Shown: positions 5,445 to 12,220 of the stretch, one piece after another
Layout of the letters: each line of letters starts with the position of its first letter
Numbering within the stretch: the stretch's first letter is position 1
Source: Syntrophorhabdus sp. PtaB.Bin184
GTDB taxonomy: Bacteria; Desulfobacterota; Syntrophorhabdia; Syntrophorhabdales; Syntrophorhabdaceae
Direction: 5' to 3'
DNA: 14,700 nucleotides
Assembly (NCBI GenBank): GCA_002067555.1
Contig: MVQQ01000204.1
Span: forward strand, 1-14,700
Notes under the pieces: model-generated
Told to the model about the DNA's origin: nothing
The model's database searches: none
What the model saw: the letters and a program-made list of their open reading frames with translations, nothing else
Program-made: the position numbers and the translations under genes

Positions 5445-7046
5445 CTATTCTTCTTCCAATTCGTTCGTGAGCTTGGCGATCACGAGGCAGTGGTTTGATA
5501 TGTGCTCCAGGTTGACAAGGACATCCACATATATGGGCCCGGCTTCGGCGAGGCAGAGTTTTTTGTAGAACCTTTCCAGGTGGTCGCCCGTGGCCTTTTT
5601 GATCTTAACATCTATCCTGCGTTCCCGCTCGATAACGATGCGTACCAGTGCGATGTCATTTTTCTCGATAAGCCGGCTGGCGTCTGAGAGGTTGTGGAGG
5701 ACCAGGGTTCCTATGTCGCGAAGCTCCTCGTTTGCGGCCGGGGTGAAATGGGCCCGTCGCTTGAACTTCTGCTCCGCCAGTTCACCGAGGTTAACGGAGC
5801 GGTCTCCCATGCGTTCGATATCATATGCAAAAGAGGAGAATGCAAAGAGTTTTTTTGTCAGGGGCTGCGAAAGGGCACCGCAGGAGATGCCCCAGAGATA
5901 TGTCGTGATCTCGGCCTGAAGGTTGTCCATGACGAGTTCCATATACATGACGTTCTGGCGCTTATTCCTGCTGTAGGAGATGAAAAGCTCCAGTGATTCC
6001 AAGAGCATGCGTTGTGCCAGAGCGATCTGCCGTTTTAACTCGTTTCTGACGCATGAGAGGGCCTCGCGGGGGTCCACGAGGTATCGTGTGTCAAGATACT
6101 CCGGCCACATGGGCACGATGGTGTGCTCCCCGGGGAGGATCCTGCGAATTGCATTCGAAAAAGGGGTGAGAATGAAGATAAAGACGCCCGCAATGACGAA
6201 ATTGAAAAGGAAGTGGCAGAGGGCGACCTGCTGGGCTATGCTGGACGACACCGTTTTCAGGAGTGCCGTCAAGGGGTGCAGCAACGCCATGCACACGATC
6301 GCGCCAGCACACTTGAACACGAGATGGGCCAGCGCCGTCCTCCTGCCGTTGACGTCGCTCGCCACGCTGCCGATGATGGCCGTCGCTGTGGTGCCCATGT
6401 TTGCACCGATGACTATCGGGACGGCATTGTCGAGGGATATGAGCCCCTGCATCCCCAGCATCACGAGCATACTGATGGGTATGGCAGATGCCTGCACGAT
6501 GCTCGTGAAGATGAGCCCTATGAGAAGGCCCGTCAGGGGGTTCTGGGTCGAAAGGAAGTAGTGGGTAAAGGCAGGGCTTTCCTTGAGCGGGGCCGCTGCG
6601 TCTCCAATGAGGCTGAGGCCGTAGAATATGGTGCCGAAATAGAGAAGGGCCTCGCCGATGATCTTGAGGCGGTCCCTGCCGAGAAAGTAAAGGACTATGC
6701 CGCCGAAGAGGAAGAGAGGGGCAATATCCGTCACTTTCCAGACGACGAGCTGTACGGTCAGCGTCGTCCCGATATCGGCGCCGAGGATGATGCCCAGTGA
6801 ATGATAGAAACTCACGAGGCCGGCGCTGACAAGACCCATGGTGAGCAGCGTCGTCGCCGAACTGCTTTGAAAGAAGATCGTGGTCACGAGTCCCGCGATG
6901 AGCCCGTAAAACGGCTTCCTGACAGAGAAACGGATATATTCCCGTATCCGGGAACTGAATACCCGCTGCATCTGCTCGCTGAGCTTCAGCATGCCCAGGA
7001 GGAAAAGAGCGAGGCCCGCCAGAAAGAGGAAGATGTGGTAAACCAT
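5445..7046 (-). CDS. Na/Pi-cotransporter family protein with C-terminal PhoU-like domain
   Basis: A 533-residue inner-membrane protein of the NptA/YjbB type (YjbB is about 543 residues), with two inverted transport repeats followed by a helical PhoU-like domain. Repeat one has FFQSSSATT (Q60, S61-S63) and GADIGTT (89-95). Repeat two has VQASAIP (Q185) and GANMGTT (214-220). About eight hydrophobic segments fill residues 5-300; residues about 330-533 are the PhoU-like helical bundle. Family members move phosphate with sodium, and YjbB homologues act in phosphate export. The usual second QSSS motif is changed to QASA here, which may affect substrate or ion choice. Start at 7046 is 6 bp after the stop of the tRNA-binding gene, so they share a transcript. 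An inverted repeat array starts right after its stop. Confidence 0.9.
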   Translation of the reverse strand: MVYHIFLFLAGLALFLLGMLKLSEQMQRVFSSRIREYIRFSVRKPFYGLIAGLVTTIFFQSSSATTLLTMGLVSAGLVSFYHSLGIILGADIGTTLTVQLVVWKVTDIAPLFLFGGIVLYFLGRDRLKIIGEALLYFGTIFYGLSLIGDAAAPLKESPAFTHYFLSTQNPLTGLLIGLIFTSIVQASAIPISMLVMLGMQGLISLDNAVPIVIGANMGTTATAIIGSVASDVNGRRTALAHLVFKCAGAIVCMALLHPLTALLKTVSSSIAQQVALCHFLFNFVIAGVFIFILTPFSNAIRRILPGEHTIVPMWPEYLDTRYLVDPREALSCVRNELKRQIALAQRMLLESLELFISYSRNKRQNVMYMELVMDNLQAEITTYLWGISCGALSQPLTKKLFAFSSFAYDIERMGDRSVNLGELAEQKFKRRAHFTPAANEELRDIGTLVLHNLSDASRLIEKNDIALVRIVIERERRIDVKIKKATGDHLERFYKKLCLAEAGPIYVDVLVNLEHISNHCLVIAKLTNELEEE

Positions 7047-7052
7047 CCCCTG

Positions 7053-7382
7053 TCAGGATATCTTGCTGCCGTTCGATATGGCCTTGTCGAGTGTCAGGAG
7101 GACAACTGAGGACTTGTCTTCGTTGGAAGCGGCGAGCAGCATGCCATGGGACATGATGCCCCGGAGCTTTCTGGGCTCGAGGTTGGCCACGACGGCGATC
7201 TTCTTTCCGATGAGCTCTTCCTTCGTGTAGTATTGCTTCATGCCGGCGACGATCAGGCGCTCTTCGCCCATGTCGATGGTCAGCTTGTAGAGCTTGTCCG
7301 CCCCCTCGATATCCTCACAGGCCTTTATCTCGGCCACCCTCAGGTCGATCTTGATGAAATCGTCAAACGTGATGTTATCCAT
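7053..7382 (-). CDS. Stand-alone tRNA-binding OB-fold protein (MetRS beta / CsaA type)
   Basis: A 109-residue OB-fold domain equal to the C-terminal appendix of methionyl-tRNA synthetase. Visible landmarks are DFIKIDLRVAEI (about 8-19), ADKLYKLTIDMG (28-39), RLIVAGMKQYY (42-52) and the signature SHGMLLAAS (78-86). In MetRS the domain dimerises the enzyme and improves tRNA binding; in Aquifex it is a separate subunit, and free versions are called MetRS beta or CsaA-like. This sequence is closer in feel to the MetRS appendix than to CsaA. A good Shine-Dalgarno (AAGGAG, 7388-7393) precedes the ATG. It lies between a FAH-family hydrolase gene and the Na/Pi transporter gene, with no metG nearby, so whether it serves MetRS in trans is not shown here. 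Confidence 0.85.
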   Translation of the reverse strand: MDNITFDDFIKIDLRVAEIKACEDIEGADKLYKLTIDMGEERLIVAGMKQYYTKEELIGKKIAVVANLEPRKLRGIMSHGMLLAASNEDKSSVVLLTLDKAISNGSKIS

Positions 7383-7403
7383 GGTTGCTCCTTGGGTTCA
7401 ATG

Positions 7404-7425
7404 ACGCCGGCCCTGGTCCCGGCGT
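7404..7425 (-). other. Intercistronic hairpin
   Basis: A 7-bp G+C-rich stem (ACGCCGG 7404-7410 with CCGGCGT 7419-7425, 8-nt loop) lies between the FAH-family gene and the tRNA-binding gene, just ahead of the latter's Shine-Dalgarno. No U-run follows on the minus strand, so it is more likely a processing, stability or partial attenuation element than a terminator. Confidence 0.4.
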
Positions 7426-7434
7426 TCAGAGTAT

Positions 7435-8061
7435 TCACGGCACGGCGGCCGTGACGGTGTTCGTAAGTATCCCTATGCCCTGTATCTCCACCTCGACGGT
7501 GTCACCGGGGAGAAGAGAGCCCACTCCGGGAGGAGTCCCGGTGATGATGACGTCGCCGGGGAGCAGGGTCATGATCCCCGAGATGAAAGACACCAGGTCG
7601 TAGACGTCGAAGACCATGTTGGCAGTCGTCGACCGCTGCTTCACCTCACCGTTGACACGCGTCATGATATCAAGGGTGGTCGGGTCTATGTCGCTGACAA
7701 CCCGGGGTCCCAGGGGGCAGAAGGTGTCGAAGGACTTTGCGCGCGTCCACTGGCCGTCCAGCCGCTGCAGGTCCCGTGCGGTCACGTCGTTGGCGCACGT
7801 GTACCCGGCGATGAAATCACCGGCTTCGCCGACGGGAACGTTCCGTGCCCGTTTGCCCATGACGATGCCGAGTTCTCCTTCATAATGGAGTTCCTGTGTC
7901 TGCACAGGAAAGACGATCGTGTCTCCGTCGCCGATAACGGACGTGGACGGTTTCATGAAGATGAGCGGATAGCCGGGAAGGTCCATCTTCAACTCCCGGG
8001 CATGGTCCCTGTAATTGAGCCCCACGGCGACGATCTTCGAAGGATTGAAGCTTACACCCAT
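7435..8061 (-). CDS. Fumarylacetoacetate hydrolase (FAH) family protein
   Basis: A 208-residue single-domain FAH-fold enzyme, similar in length to E. coli YcgM (about 219). Members are Mg/Mn-dependent hydrolases, decarboxylases or isomerases of acylpyruvates and related 2-oxo acids. Metal ligands are visible as E61 and E63 (HYEGELGIVMGKRAR) and D92 (CANDVTARDLQ). K109 lies in RAKSFDTFCPLGP, and the C-terminal signature is TGTPPGVG (174-181). Start at 8061 has GGGAGG in good position. It is the first gene of the minus-strand cluster and has its own predicted promoter. The neighbours give no pathway, so the substrate cannot be stated; oxaloacetate decarboxylase or acylpyruvase activity is possible. 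Confidence 0.88.
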   Translation of the reverse strand: MGVSFNPSKIVAVGLNYRDHARELKMDLPGYPLIFMKPSTSVIGDGDTIVFPVQTQELHYEGELGIVMGKRARNVPVGEAGDFIAGYTCANDVTARDLQRLDGQWTRAKSFDTFCPLGPRVVSDIDPTTLDIMTRVNGEVKQRSTTANMVFDVYDLVSFISGIMTLLPGDVIITGTPPGVGSLLPGDTVEVEIQGIGILTNTVTAAVP

Positions 8062-8092
8062 GATGCCTCCCGGAATGTGTTCATGCTGTTCT

Positions 8093-8122
8093 ATTGTACG
8101 CTTTCCCCGTGTTTGGCTTCAA
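8093..8122 (-). promoter_or_regulatory. Promoter of the FAH-family gene cluster
   Basis: On the minus strand TTGAAG (8122-8117) and TACAAT (8098-8093) are separated by 18 bp, 4/6 and 5/6 matches to the sigma-70 boxes. They lie about 32 bp before the ATG of the FAH-family gene. Confidence 0.55.
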
Positions 8123-8135
8123 GTCATTTCCTTTC

Positions 8136-8165
8136 TTGACAAAGGTTTGCGGAGAACATAAGAAT
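8136..8165 (+). promoter_or_regulatory. Promoter of the M48 protease gene
   Basis: A consensus -35 TTGACA (8136-8141) is followed after 18 bp by AAGAAT (8160-8165, 4/6). It is 30 bp upstream of the ATG at 8196 and divergent from the FAH-family promoter; the two -35 boxes are 13 bp apart. Confidence 0.5.
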
Positions 8166-8195
8166 GTAGGATAGATCACGGAGAAAAGGGCGACA

Positions 8196-9659
8196 ATGTC
8201 GATCATATCGTTCCGTACGTTGTTTCATCGTGTCCTTCTGATGGGTGTTCTCGCGCTTGCCGTCGCCGGCTGTGCCGTCAATCCCGTGACGGGCGAGCAG
8301 GAACTGATGCTTGTTTCCGAGGCCCAGGAGGTACAGCTCGGCAACGAGCTTTACCCCAACGCCCTGTGGAGCGGGGAGGGCGGAGGCGGGGAATTCAGGG
8401 ACCCGGCGTTGAAATCCTACCTGTCGGGTGTTGTCATGAACATTCACCGCGTTTCCCACAGGCCCAACCTCCCTGTTGATTTTGCCGTCCAGAACACATC
8501 TGTGCCCAATGCCTGGGCGATACCGGGACATGTCGTGATGACGAGGGGTCTTCTCGCGGCGCTCGACAATGAGGCGGAGTTTGCTTATGTCATGGGTCAT
8601 GAGATGGGACATGTCTCGGCGCGCCATTCGGCGAGGCAGATGACCTACAGCATGCTCGGCCAATTCCTTCTCACCGGCGCGGCGGTCGCCATGGCGGGTT
8701 CCGAATATTCCGACGCGGCGCTCACCCTCGGGTCAGCGGGGGCCGGGCTTATCCTTCTCAAGTTCAGCAGGAACGACGAGCTCGAGGCGGACAGGCTTGG
8801 CGTCCAGTATATGACGAGGCTCGGTTATGACCCCCGGGCGGCGTTGAGCGCCCACAGGAACCTTGAGAAGGTTTCCGACCAGTACGCGCGGTCCATTGGC
8901 CAGAGCAGGCAGGAAAGCAGTTTCTTCAGCGAGCTTCTGTCTTCCCATCCCAGGACGTCCATCCGTGTCGAGGAGATACAGAGCATTATCAACCAGACAC
9001 CCCGGGTGGCCATATCCGGTGACGGGACTCAACGGCAGCGCTTCCAGACGGCCGTGGCGAACATCCGCCGTGTTAACGCGGTCTACGTCAACCACTACGA
9101 CAAGGCCGTCCGTTCCCTGGAGAAGAACAATGCAGCGGAGGCCCTGTCTTTCGTCAGGCAGGCCATAGCCCAGGACCCCTCGCAGGCGCCGTTCTATGCG
9201 CTCTACGGCAACATCATGGTGAAGCAGAACAACCTTCCCGAGGCGGAGCGGTACTTTTCAAAGGCGCTCAGCATCGACGGCAACTATCAGCCGGCACTGA
9301 GGGGAATGGGCGTCATCAGGTATGCCGGCAACAGGTATTCGGAGAGTGTTGAGTACCTCCAGAGGAGCCTGAAACTTTTCCCGCAGGACCCGGCATCGAA
9401 TTATTTCATGGGGATGAACTACTACAGAACGCGTTCCTACAGGTACGCCATAGGCTATCTCAAACCCTTCTCGGAGGCCGTGCCGAAGCATCCCGGGATC
9501 CATGCCATCCTGGGACAGTGCTATGAAGCTGTGGGTGATTACCAGTCGGCGTACAGCCAGTACACCATGCAGCTCAAGGTCGCCCCGAACAACGACGCGG
9601 GTGGTCTCGCGCGCTCACGCTCCCGGGCCATCGAAATGCAGTTCGCACCCAAAAAATAA
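8196..9659 (+). CDS. M48-family metalloprotease lipoprotein with TPR repeats (BepA-like)
   Basis: A 487-residue zinc protease of the BepA (YfgC) architecture and the same length as E. coli BepA, a periplasmic enzyme that degrades or assists outer-membrane proteins such as BamA and LptD. The N-terminus is a signal peptide ending in the lipobox VAGC (C26), so a lipid-anchored form is predicted. The catalytic HEMGH is at 135-139, with the third zinc ligand E195 in ELEAD (195-199). Residues about 310-470 are four to five TPR units (for example AERYFSKALSIDGNYQPALR). A Shine-Dalgarno (AAGGG, 8186-8190) precedes the ATG. The predicted lipid anchor differs from E. coli BepA, which is soluble in the periplasm, though lipoprotein M48 relatives such as LoiP exist. 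Role in envelope quality control is inferred from the family. Confidence 0.9.
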   Translation: MSIISFRTLFHRVLLMGVLALAVAGCAVNPVTGEQELMLVSEAQEVQLGNELYPNALWSGEGGGGEFRDPALKSYLSGVVMNIHRVSHRPNLPVDFAVQNTSVPNAWAIPGHVVMTRGLLAALDNEAEFAYVMGHEMGHVSARHSARQMTYSMLGQFLLTGAAVAMAGSEYSDAALTLGSAGAGLILLKFSRNDELEADRLGVQYMTRLGYDPRAALSAHRNLEKVSDQYARSIGQSRQESSFFSELLSSHPRTSIRVEEIQSIINQTPRVAISGDGTQRQRFQTAVANIRRVNAVYVNHYDKAVRSLEKNNAAEALSFVRQAIAQDPSQAPFYALYGNIMVKQNNLPEAERYFSKALSIDGNYQPALRGMGVIRYAGNRYSESVEYLQRSLKLFPQDPASNYFMGMNYYRTRSYRYAIGYLKPFSEAVPKHPGIHAILGQCYEAVGDYQSAYSQYTMQLKVAPNNDAGGLARSRSRAIEMQFAPKK

Positions 9660-9776
9660 AGACGGCTTTAACCGCTTGAACCGCTTGAGCGGAAAAAGCA
9701 AAGACGGCAACCCTTTGAGCGTCGGGAAGCCGGAAGAGTCTCCTTCTTTTTTGGCGTTCAAGCGGCTGCAAGCATC
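9660..9776. repeat. Array C: inverted 9-bp array between convergent genes
   Basis: Directly after the TAA of the M48 gene comes AAAGACGGCTTTAACCGC and then the units CGCTTGAAC, CGCTTGAGC (9673-9690). The opposite arm (9753-9776) reads GGCGTTCAAGCGGCTGCAAG and ends two bases before the stop codon of the thiamine-binding gene. The best perfect pairing is 10 bp (9672-9681 with 9756-9765), with weaker pairing outward. A T6 tract (9747-9752) lies between the arms. The left arm is nearly the same sequence as the reverse complement of the right arm of the array at 11359-11468, so these two are one family. Confidence 0.7.
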
Positions 9777-9779
9777 TTC

Positions 9780-10094
9780 TCAGGTTTTCAGCTTTTTCCC
9801 CACCTTTTCTTCGACGGAGGCTATTTTGCCTTCCAGTCTGCCCGAGGCGCCCTTGCGGATGTCGAACTTGACGGTGGAATAGATGCGGCCGCAGTCGGGT
9901 TCCAGCTGCTCGTAGCATTTCTTTATGACAGACAGTGCTTCGTCCATGGTGTCTGTCTCCACGACGGTGCCCATCGGGGTGAGGCGGTAGGTGGCCGTAC
10001 CCTCGTCGATGACCTTGAGGAGCCTTGATACGAAGGGACTGACACTTTCGCCCTTGTCTGTGGGAAACATTGCGAATTCAAATAGAACGGACAT
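9780..10094 (-). CDS. MTH1187-family thiamine-binding protein
   Basis: A 104-residue protein of the MTH1187/YqgV (UPF0045) family, small ferredoxin-like-fold proteins that form oligomers and bind thiamine or its precursors. The start MSVLFEFAMFPTDKGESVS, the segment TYRLTPMGTVVET (35-47), the DEALSVIKKC helix (51-60) and the RIYSTVKFDIRKG strand (70-82) match the family pattern. The reading frame continues open upstream, but the ATG at 10094 has a strong Shine-Dalgarno (AAGGAGG) seven bases before it and matches the family N-terminus. It is divergent from the AsmA-like gene, and no TPP riboswitch is visible in the 106-bp gap. The biochemical role is not established in general; thiamine transport or sequestration has been proposed. 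Confidence 0.88.
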   Translation of the reverse strand: MSVLFEFAMFPTDKGESVSPFVSRLLKVIDEGTATYRLTPMGTVVETDTMDEALSVIKKCYEQLEPDCGRIYSTVKFDIRKGASGRLEGKIASVEEKVGKKLKT

Positions 10095-10164
10095 GAAACG
10101 CCTCCTTTTCCAGGTGCGGGAAGTGACGCCGGTCGCCTGTCTTTTCTTCCGGCTCCCCGTTCTG

Positions 10165-10176
10165 TATACTAGTATA
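10165..10176. promoter_or_regulatory. Palindromic shared -10 for two divergent genes
   Basis: TATACTAGTATA is a perfect 12-bp palindrome giving TATACT, a 5/6 match to -10, on both strands. It lies between the thiamine-binding gene (minus, ATG 10094) and the AsmA-like gene (plus, ATG 10201). The -35 regions are poor on both sides. A second plus-strand candidate TATAAA (10173-10178) overlaps. Promoter function is inferred. Confidence 0.45.
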
Positions 10177-10200
10177 AAACATTTCGAAGAGGATGGGAAA

Positions 10201-11358
10201 ATGGCTGTGAAGGGAAAAGGGTTCAAGGTAACTCTCATTTGTTCCGCGGTGGTTCTCTGCCTCGCTCTTGTCGCGGTCGCTCTTCTCGTGAAGTATGCCA
10301 ATGTCATCGCCAAAAGCGGTATCGAGAAGGCCCTGGGCAAGGATTTCTCGATAGGGAGCATCGAATTGAAATGGGGGAGCGTCCGTGTGCGGGACGTTGC
10401 GATGAAGGGAGCGTCCGGCAGAGAGGTGATAAAGGTCGAGAACCTTGTGGTCAGGGCCGACTTCATGGGTCTTCTCAGAAAGAAGTACATCATTTCCAGT
10501 GTCCTCGTGGAGAAACCCTGTATGTATGTGGAGGTGGACAGAAAGGGCGATCTCGTAAGTCCGGTCTTTCCAGGCAAGGGCGAAGGAGCAGGGAAGGCCA
10601 GGAAGAAGACGGAAGATACCGGCCGGTCCGAAGAAAGGCAACCTCCGGTGATACTCAAGAAGATCGTCATCGTCAACGGATCCGTGGACTATCTCGACCG
10701 CAAATCGCCGAGGGTTCCCGTCACGACAAAGATGCGGAACATAAATGCGGAGGTGCGCAACCTCACGGTGCCTTTCACGGACGATCCCACGCAGTACACC
10801 CTCAAGGCCACCGTTCCTGAAGGCAAAAGCACGGCGAGCGTGAGGAGCGAAGGCAGGATCAGGCTCCTGAGCAAGGATATGGAATGCACGGCCGCTGTAA
10901 GGGAACTCGACATCACGCATTTCAAGCCCTACTACGAGGGAAGCCGGAGCATAAACATCACCAGAGGACTTCTCGATCTCGACGTGCGCGCAAAGATCGT
11001 TTCCCGGAGGATCCACGCGCCGGGTAAGGCGGTGCTCAAAGGGCTGGAATTCGGGAGCGGCACGGGTCTGGGCGACAGGTTCATGGGTGTGCCTGTCACG
11101 CTGGTGGCGGCCTTCCTGAAGAAAAGCGGGGATCAGATCCCTGTTGATTTTGTCATTTCAGGCGATCTCGACAATCCCAGGTTCAACATCTCGGAGGATT
11201 TCGTGAAGAGGCTCTCCTTCGGCATTGCCGAAAAGCTGGGTTTTTCCGTGAAGGACATCGGGGAGTCAGTCTTCGGCCTCGGTGCCGAGGGTACCAAAAA
11301 GGTAGGCGAAGGCATAGGAAGCATCGGCGAGGGTATAAAGAAGATATTCAAGAAATAA
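10201..11358 (+). CDS. AsmA-like / DUF748-type inner-membrane-anchored protein
   Basis: A 385-residue protein with one N-terminal membrane helix (about 10-31) followed by a periplasmic AsmA-like region. Visible landmarks are ALGKDFSIGSIELKWGSVRV (44-63), a beta-rich repeat LVVRADFMGLL, a charged linker rich in Lys, Gly and Glu (about 117-148), and ILKKIVIVNGSVDYLDRK. A conserved-looking segment ends PVDFVISGDLDNPRFNIS. AsmA relatives (TamB, YhdP, DUF748) are built from such beta repeats and are linked to lipid movement or outer-membrane assembly. The tail (last 25 residues) is a Gly/Lys amphipathic helix, as in many DUF748 proteins. An in-frame extension reaches upstream to 9991, but ATG 10201 has GAGG eight bases before it and starts just ahead of the membrane helix. 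Precise function is unknown. Confidence 0.82.
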   Translation: MAVKGKGFKVTLICSAVVLCLALVAVALLVKYANVIAKSGIEKALGKDFSIGSIELKWGSVRVRDVAMKGASGREVIKVENLVVRADFMGLLRKKYIISSVLVEKPCMYVEVDRKGDLVSPVFPGKGEGAGKARKKTEDTGRSEERQPPVILKKIVIVNGSVDYLDRKSPRVPVTTKMRNINAEVRNLTVPFTDDPTQYTLKATVPEGKSTASVRSEGRIRLLSKDMECTAAVRELDITHFKPYYEGSRSINITRGLLDLDVRAKIVSRRIHAPGKAVLKGLEFGSGTGLGDRFMGVPVTLVAAFLKKSGDQIPVDFVISGDLDNPRFNISEDFVKRLSFGIAEKLGFSVKDIGESVFGLGAEGTKKVGEGIGSIGEGIKKIFKK

Positions 11359-11468
11359 AGACCGTTGCAGCCTCTTGAACAGCTTGAACCGCTTCAACGT
11401 CAAGACGAAGAACAAGTCTTTTTTCGGCTCAAGCTGCTCAAGCGGCTCGAGCTGTTCAAGCCGTCTTT
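11359..11468. repeat. Array D: inverted 9-bp array between convergent genes
   Basis: The whole 110-bp gap is one element. The left arm begins directly after TAA with AAGACCG and includes CTTGAACAG, CTTGAACCG, CTTCAACGT (11374-11400). The right arm (11426-11466) holds GGCTCAAGC, TGCTCAAGC, GGCTCGAGC, TGTTCAAGC and ends CCGTCTTTT, abutting the TGA stop of the next gene. An 11-bp perfect core pairs 11374-11384 with 11450-11460. The outer ends (AAAGAC at left, GTCTTTT at right) make a stem flanked by A- and T-tracts, as expected of a bidirectional terminator. Confidence 0.78.
11402..11424 (+). terminator. Small terminator-like hairpin in the loop of array D
   Basis: AAGAC (11402-11406) and GTCTT (11416-11420) form a 5-bp stem with a 9-nt loop, running straight into further T residues (to 11424). 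It sits 44 bases past the stop of the AsmA-like gene. The stem is short and A+T-rich, so it is weak alone. It may be an alternative fold to the large inverted repeat around it. Confidence 0.4.
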
Positions 11469-11699
11469 TCAGTCCCTTTTATACTTTTCGTTCAGCGCCC
11501 TTTTGAAGCGGGGGGCGTAAATGATGTCGAAGGTCTCCTCCTTTCCGGGAAAGAGGTTCAGCGCTTGCTTGCGCACCCCCTCGACGATACGTATCGCGTG
11601 GTCGTGGGGGATGTCCTGGGTGCGGATGAACTCAAGGGCGAAATCGACCACAAAGCGAAGCCTCCTGAGCTTTCTTTCTTCTTCCAGGGTTTCGTTCAC
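11469..11699 (-). CDS. Small hypothetical protein downstream of lspA
   Basis: A 76-residue protein not recognised as a named family. It is rich in charged residues and helical in appearance (ETLEEERKLRRLRFVVDFAL near the N-terminus), with a central RTQDIPHDHAIRIVEGVRKQ segment and a basic C-terminus ending NEKYKRD. No signal or membrane segment is seen. Start choice: the frame is open to a GTG at 11741, two bases after the lspA stop but without a Shine-Dalgarno. The GTG at 11699 has GAGGG five bases upstream and was preferred; the longer form would be 90 residues. It is the last gene of the ileS-lspA operon and is followed immediately by an inverted array. It may be conserved with lspA in relatives, which could not be checked here. 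Confidence 0.7.
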   Translation of the reverse strand: MNETLEEERKLRRLRFVVDFALEFIRTQDIPHDHAIRIVEGVRKQALNLFPGKEETFDIIYAPRFKRALNEKYKRD

Positions 11700-11743
11700 G
11701 TTGTCCCTCTTCAAGGCCCCCGGTACCGCAACGTAATGCACGG

Positions 11744-12220
11744 TTAATCGGAGGTTTGCCGGTCCTTTGCCCCGGTCAATTCGAGGAGGATGAGGAGCCC
11801 GATGCCGATGGTGAGGGCTATATCGGCTACATTGAAGGCCGGCCAGTGATACTTCCCATAGTGGAGATCGAGGAAGTCGACGACGCTTCCGTAGAATATG
11901 CGGTCATATATGTTGCCCAGGGCACCGGCGAGAATGAGGCACAGCGCGAAGGTCTTTGCCTTTCCCATCGCGTACCGGATGAGGATGTATATCAAGGCAG
12001 CGGCGACAAGGACAGGAACCACGGTGAAGATGTATTTGGCGTATCCGCTCTCGTTGAGGACGCCGAAGACACCTCCCAGGTTCCTCACGTGGACGATGGA
12101 AAAAAAGGACGTCACCTTTATCTCGCTCAGCAGGGGGAGGTCCCGCATGATGAGCGCCTTCGTGAACCTGTCCAGGACGAAGATGACCGGTATTAGAGCA
12201 AAGAAAGGGTATCGGCGCAT
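11744..12220 (-). CDS. lspA: Lipoprotein signal peptidase (signal peptidase II)
   Basis: A 158-residue inner-membrane aspartic protease that removes the signal peptide from diacylglyceryl prolipoproteins; the M48 protease encoded in this window would be a client. Four hydrophobic segments are visible (about 5-20, 62-82, 90-106 and 132-147). The family motifs are GALGNIYDRIFYGSVVDF (catalytic D115) and FNVADIALTIG (catalytic D133), with the usual 18-residue spacing. The length is normal. The frame is open far upstream, through the antisense-like overlap with ileS, but ATG at 12220 matches the family N-terminus (MRRYPFFALIPVIFVLDR). It overlaps the 3' end of ileS by 28 bp (12193-12220) and has no strong Shine-Dalgarno, so translation is likely coupled. 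The ileS-lspA order is common in bacteria. Confidence 0.95.
   Translation of the reverse strand: MRRYPFFALIPVIFVLDRFTKALIMRDLPLLSEIKVTSFFSIVHVRNLGGVFGVLNESGYAKYIFTVVPVLVAAALIYILIRYAMGKAKTFALCLILAGALGNIYDRIFYGSVVDFLDLHYGKYHWPAFNVADIALTIGIGLLILLELTGAKDRQTSD

Noticed and set aside
6123..7109. Charged plus-strand open frames across the Na/Pi transporter gene
   Set aside because: They are antisense shadows of a well-supported membrane protein, with no motif or ribosome site.
9991..10200. Upstream extension of the AsmA-like protein
   Set aside because: It would run antisense through the thiamine-binding gene, and ATG 10201 directly precedes the membrane helix with a suitable ribosome site.
9780..10676. 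A 298-residue version of the thiamine-binding protein
   Set aside because: The upstream part is antisense to the AsmA-like gene; the ATG at 10094 has a strong ribosome site and matches the family N-terminus.
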